A stretch of 64,000 bases of DNA from Mucilaginibacter sp. (GTDB lineage: Bacteria; Bacteroidota; Bacteroidia; Sphingobacteriales; Sphingobacteriaceae): NCBI RefSeq assembly GCF_028288185.1, contig NZ_JAQBOF010000019.1, positions 1-64,000 on the forward strand, given 5' to 3'. Both the position numbers and the translations under genes were made by a program. Under the pieces are notes generated by a model. That model did not search any database, was not told the origin of the DNA, and saw nothing but the letters and a program-made list of their open reading frames with translations. This document shows, one piece after another, positions 61,703 through 64,000 of this stretch (position 1 is its first letter; every line of letters begins with the position of its first letter).

Positions 61703-64000
61703 TTATTTCTCCGGATTTGCGCTTTGCAACTTTACCGGGCCAATTAACCCCGATGGATACAGCGGCGTATCTTTATTAAACTTGTGCATATTGGTTAGCG
61801 TAAAGCGTTGATCTACTGGTAAACCCTCATCGCCAATTAAACGGTTGGGCCAAAGGTTTACAACAGTGATTTCTAACTTGTTTTCGCCTGCATGTATCGC
61901 TTTGCTTACATCTATTTGCGCGGGTTTGGTCCACACCACACCCAAGTTAATACCATTAACTTTTACAACCGCTTCTTCATGCACTTCGCCTAGATCAAGG
62001 ATAATCTTTTTGCCGATTGCTCCCTTATCCAAATTAAAACTTTTATAATAAACTGCCGTACCCGAGTAATGTCGGATATTAAAGTCAGTAAACTTTGTCC
62101 AGTCCATTAACGAGTCTATCTCGATTTTTGCCGGGCCGCCCCATTTAGGGTCGAAATGCAGCTCCCATTTTCCGGTGAGTTTAGCAGCGGTCGTAAAGGT
62201 TGGGTAATTCGAAGTTGTTGTGCCTTTGGCTATTGTTGAGATTGGTTTTCTAAACACAACAAACACAGATCCGCGCGGATCAAACTCCAACGGAATTATG
62301 GTGCGACCATTTTTTTGACTAAAAGCCGTTATAGTTCTTGTCTCGCCGGTAACCGCGTCCCATAGCTCCGGTTGTTTCCCGCTTACGCGGAAAGTGCAAT
62401 TGATCTTCTCTTTTGCATCCCACCGGCTGGCTACAAAGTAAATATCTTCGCCCCCTGCTTTACGGTGTATCCAGTCAATATCGCCGTCTTTGCTTAGTCC
62501 GCTGTATTCAAAATCTGGCGCAACACGTAAGGCCTGCAATACTTCTGCCGGTGTTTTATCTGCAATTACATGGGCTGATCCATTGTTACCTGTCGGCCAT
62601 AACTTGTCTATCGACTTTTCCAACCTGGCTTTTTGAGTCGTATTGCCTGCAAGCCCGACAATACCTTCGGGGCGCGGACCAACAACTGTACCGCCAGCGG
62701 CCACTAATGCTGCAATTTTGTCCAACACTTCAGGAGCAATTTTTGAATGATCGGGCAATATCAATATTTTATAGTTCATGCCATCGGGCAATACAAAACG
62801 ACCATTTTTAACACTTACGCGGGTAAGCAGGGCATCCAGATTGCAATTATCATGGTCGTAGCCCGGTGCGGGTATAGCGGGTTCTGTTTTCATGGGTTCG
62901 CCGTGGCCAATGTCATCGCCACGGTAATAAAGCGCATCGGCAACAAAAAGCCCCTGCTGCAGCATGTAGGAGCAACGACCAATATAGGCGTTAAATGCCG
63001 GTGTTTGTTCCCACCAGGTAACGTTGCGGCTGTAATGTGTGCCTGCAAAATAAACAAAGCCAGGTTTGGCCGTTGTTGATGATGAATGACTAAAATTGTG
63101 GAAAACATCCAGATTAGCGCCATCGCAAAATGCCTGGTCGGCGGTATTTTTTAAATCGAAAAAGCTTTCTTCCCAATGCGGGCCCACGGATGTAAACGCT
63201 TCGCAAGCCGTTATTAATTTGCCATAGATATGGTTGGCGCTTGCGGTATTGCGCAATAAAAAGCGCCTATCAGGCGTAGCACGATGTACTGATGGGATCC
63301 AAAACTCGCCCATGGCTACATCCATCCCCCTAGAGTTTTGCATGCCATCCAATTGCGCCGAATTTGGCCCCGAGGCCTCCGAGTAACTTAACAAGCCATT
63401 TTTATTTGCCAGCTCGCGCAAATGGCCGTAATGGTTTTTGGCTATCAGGTCGGCAATGGTTCTGTAATAATCGCGTCTTACACCGGCAGATTGAGTGGTA
63501 TCTCCAATGGTCATACCTGCAATTGCCGGCAGCCATTTTATCAGGTCATAATTGTGTTGCTGTTTAAATTTGTCGGCAAAAAATTTGGTCCAGGTTGTTT
63601 CGCCGCCTTCCCAGCTATCATCCTCAATACCTATTAAACCCTTTTTCTCTTCGGGTTTCATTTCTTTTAAGACTTTACCTATGGTGATGCTCCAGGTGGT
63701 GTCTAAAGCCTCGGCGCTCATGCCATCGGTAAACAAGCCCCAAACATCGCCTTTCATGGTTGGCTGATAGGCAAACCGCATAATTTTCCATTTTCCCGCA
63801 GGTGCATCCCAATGCAGGCGGCCCTCGCTATCCATTTTATCGGATAAGTTAATGATCTTTGACACATCACTTATACCATCGGTAATAGCAAGCACCGCGA
63901 TTTCATGCCCTATAAATTTCGATTTTTTTAATGCCATTGCTTCATTCGCTGCTTTTTTAATATAGTCCAGGCTTATCGCCGCAGGCGATAAATTGGTTGC
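61703..64000 (-). CDS. GH106-type alpha-L-rhamnosidase, 5' end beyond window
   Basis: Glycoside hydrolase that releases L-rhamnose; at least 765 residues are inside the window and the frame stays open to base 64000 (TNLSPAAISLDYIKKAANEA precedes the first internal ATG at 63937), so the true start is outside. Family features: WKIMRFAYQPTMKGDVWGLFTDGMSAEALD, ETTWTKFFADKFKQQHNYDLIKWLPAIAG, NKNGLLSYSEASGPNSAQLDGMQ, and a C-terminal galactose-binding-like sandwich (GKWELHFDPKWGG ... ILDLGEVHEEAVVKVNGINLGVVW ... NLWPNRLIGDEGL). GH106 enzymes act on rhamnogalacturonan and related pectins, fitting the altronate dehydratase elsewhere. Catalytic glutamates could not be placed with certainty. Confidence 0.87.
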   Translation of the reverse strand, partial: ATNLSPAAISLDYIKKAANEAMALKKSKFIGHEIAVLAITDGISDVSKIINLSDKMDSEGRLHWDAPAGKWKIMRFAYQPTMKGDVWGLFTDGMSAEALDTTWSITIGKVLKEMKPEEKKGLIGIEDDSWEGGETTWTKFFADKFKQQHNYDLIKWLPAIAGMTIGDTTQSAGVRRDYYRTIADLIAKNHYGHLRELANKNGLLSYSEASGPNSAQLDGMQNSRGMDVAMGEFWIPSVHRATPDRRFLLRNTASANHIYGKLITACEAFTSVGPHWEESFFDLKNTADQAFCDGANLDVFHNFSHSSSTTAKPGFVYFAGTHYSRNVTWWEQTPAFNAYIGRCSYMLQQGLFVADALYYRGDDIGHGEPMKTEPAIPAPGYDHDNCNLDALLTRVSVKNGRFVLPDGMNYKILILPDHSKIAPEVLDKIAALVAAGGTVVGPRPEGIVGLAGNTTQKARLEKSIDKLWPTGNNGSAHVIADKTPAEVLQALRVAPDFEYSGLSKDGDIDWIHRKAGGEDIYFVASRWDAKEKINCTFRVSGKQPELWDAVTGETRTITAFSQKNGRTIIPLEFDPRGSVFVVFRKPISTIAKGTTTSNYPTFTTAAKLTGKWELHFDPKWGGPAKIEIDSLMDWTKFTDFNIRHYSGTAVYYKSFNLDKGAIGKKIILDLGEVHEEAVVKVNGINLGVVWTKPAQIDVSKAIHAGENKLEITVVNLWPNRLIGDEGLPVDQRFTLTNMHKFNKDTPLYPSGLIGPVKLQSANPEK

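Overview
The window comes from a Bacteroidota genome, most probably family Sphingobacteriaceae (Mucilaginibacter/Pedobacter-like). The grounds are four SusC/SusD-type gene sets (three SusC, three SusD), a FecI/FecR pair feeding a SusC with an STN domain, many lipoproteins whose lipobox is followed by Cys-Lys-Lys, the -7 promoter motif TAnnTTTG, AT-rich leaders with few Shine-Dalgarno sites, and many GH29/GH106-type glycosidases. Genus is inference.

Layout. (1) 1-11.4 kb, minus strand: an ECF sigma factor, FecR anti-sigma, STN-SusC, SusD, a small lipoprotein, an M20 peptidase and an M14 peptidase (cut by the left edge). This looks like a regulated peptide or amino-acid-conjugate uptake locus rather than a glycan locus. 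(2) 11.8-16.9 kb, minus: aldo/keto reductase, then a Gfo/Idh/MocA oxidoreductase - GH29 fucosidase - esterase operon. (3) 17.4-19.5 kb: a membrane-anchored winged-helix regulator divergent from a secreted BNR-repeat protein. (4) 19.8-25.2 kb: a phospholipase C-like protein, then an accessory stretch with a ParB-like/adenine-methylase pair carrying frameshifts, a RecA-fold ATPase and many intergenic repeats. (5) 26-37.6 kb: altronate dehydratase, a second GH29, an AraC regulator, a phytoene desaturase-like enzyme, a tiny cytochrome b5-like protein, an ECF sigma/anti-sigma-barrel pair and a PfkB kinase. (6) 37.7 kb: tRNA-Asn. (7) 38.1-61.4 kb: a large membrane-spanning SARP/BTAD-type regulator divergent from a ~20 kb plus-strand locus of three FAS1 lipoproteins, two SusC/SusD pairs, another surface lipoprotein and a large MG2/plug-type protein. 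(8) 61.7 kb to the right edge: a GH106-type rhamnosidase (partial).

The carbohydrate enzymes (two GH29, GH106, uronate-pathway altronate dehydratase, esterase, sugar kinase) point to plant cell wall pectin or related fucose/rhamnose glycans. The FAS1-SusCD locus has no hydrolase and has its own sensor-regulator; it is the best candidate for an uncharacterised system. Intergenic spaces between 12.8 and 33.4 kb are rich in palindromic repeats, including a pair of MITE-like elements in opposite orientation with long terminal inverted repeats.

Notable defects or oddities: an ECF sigma gene whose conserved frame has no ATG/GTG/TTG start, a ParB-like gene split by a one-base change in a homopolymer, and a methylase whose likely C-terminus lies in another frame. 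All similarity calls are from reading motifs; no database search was run.
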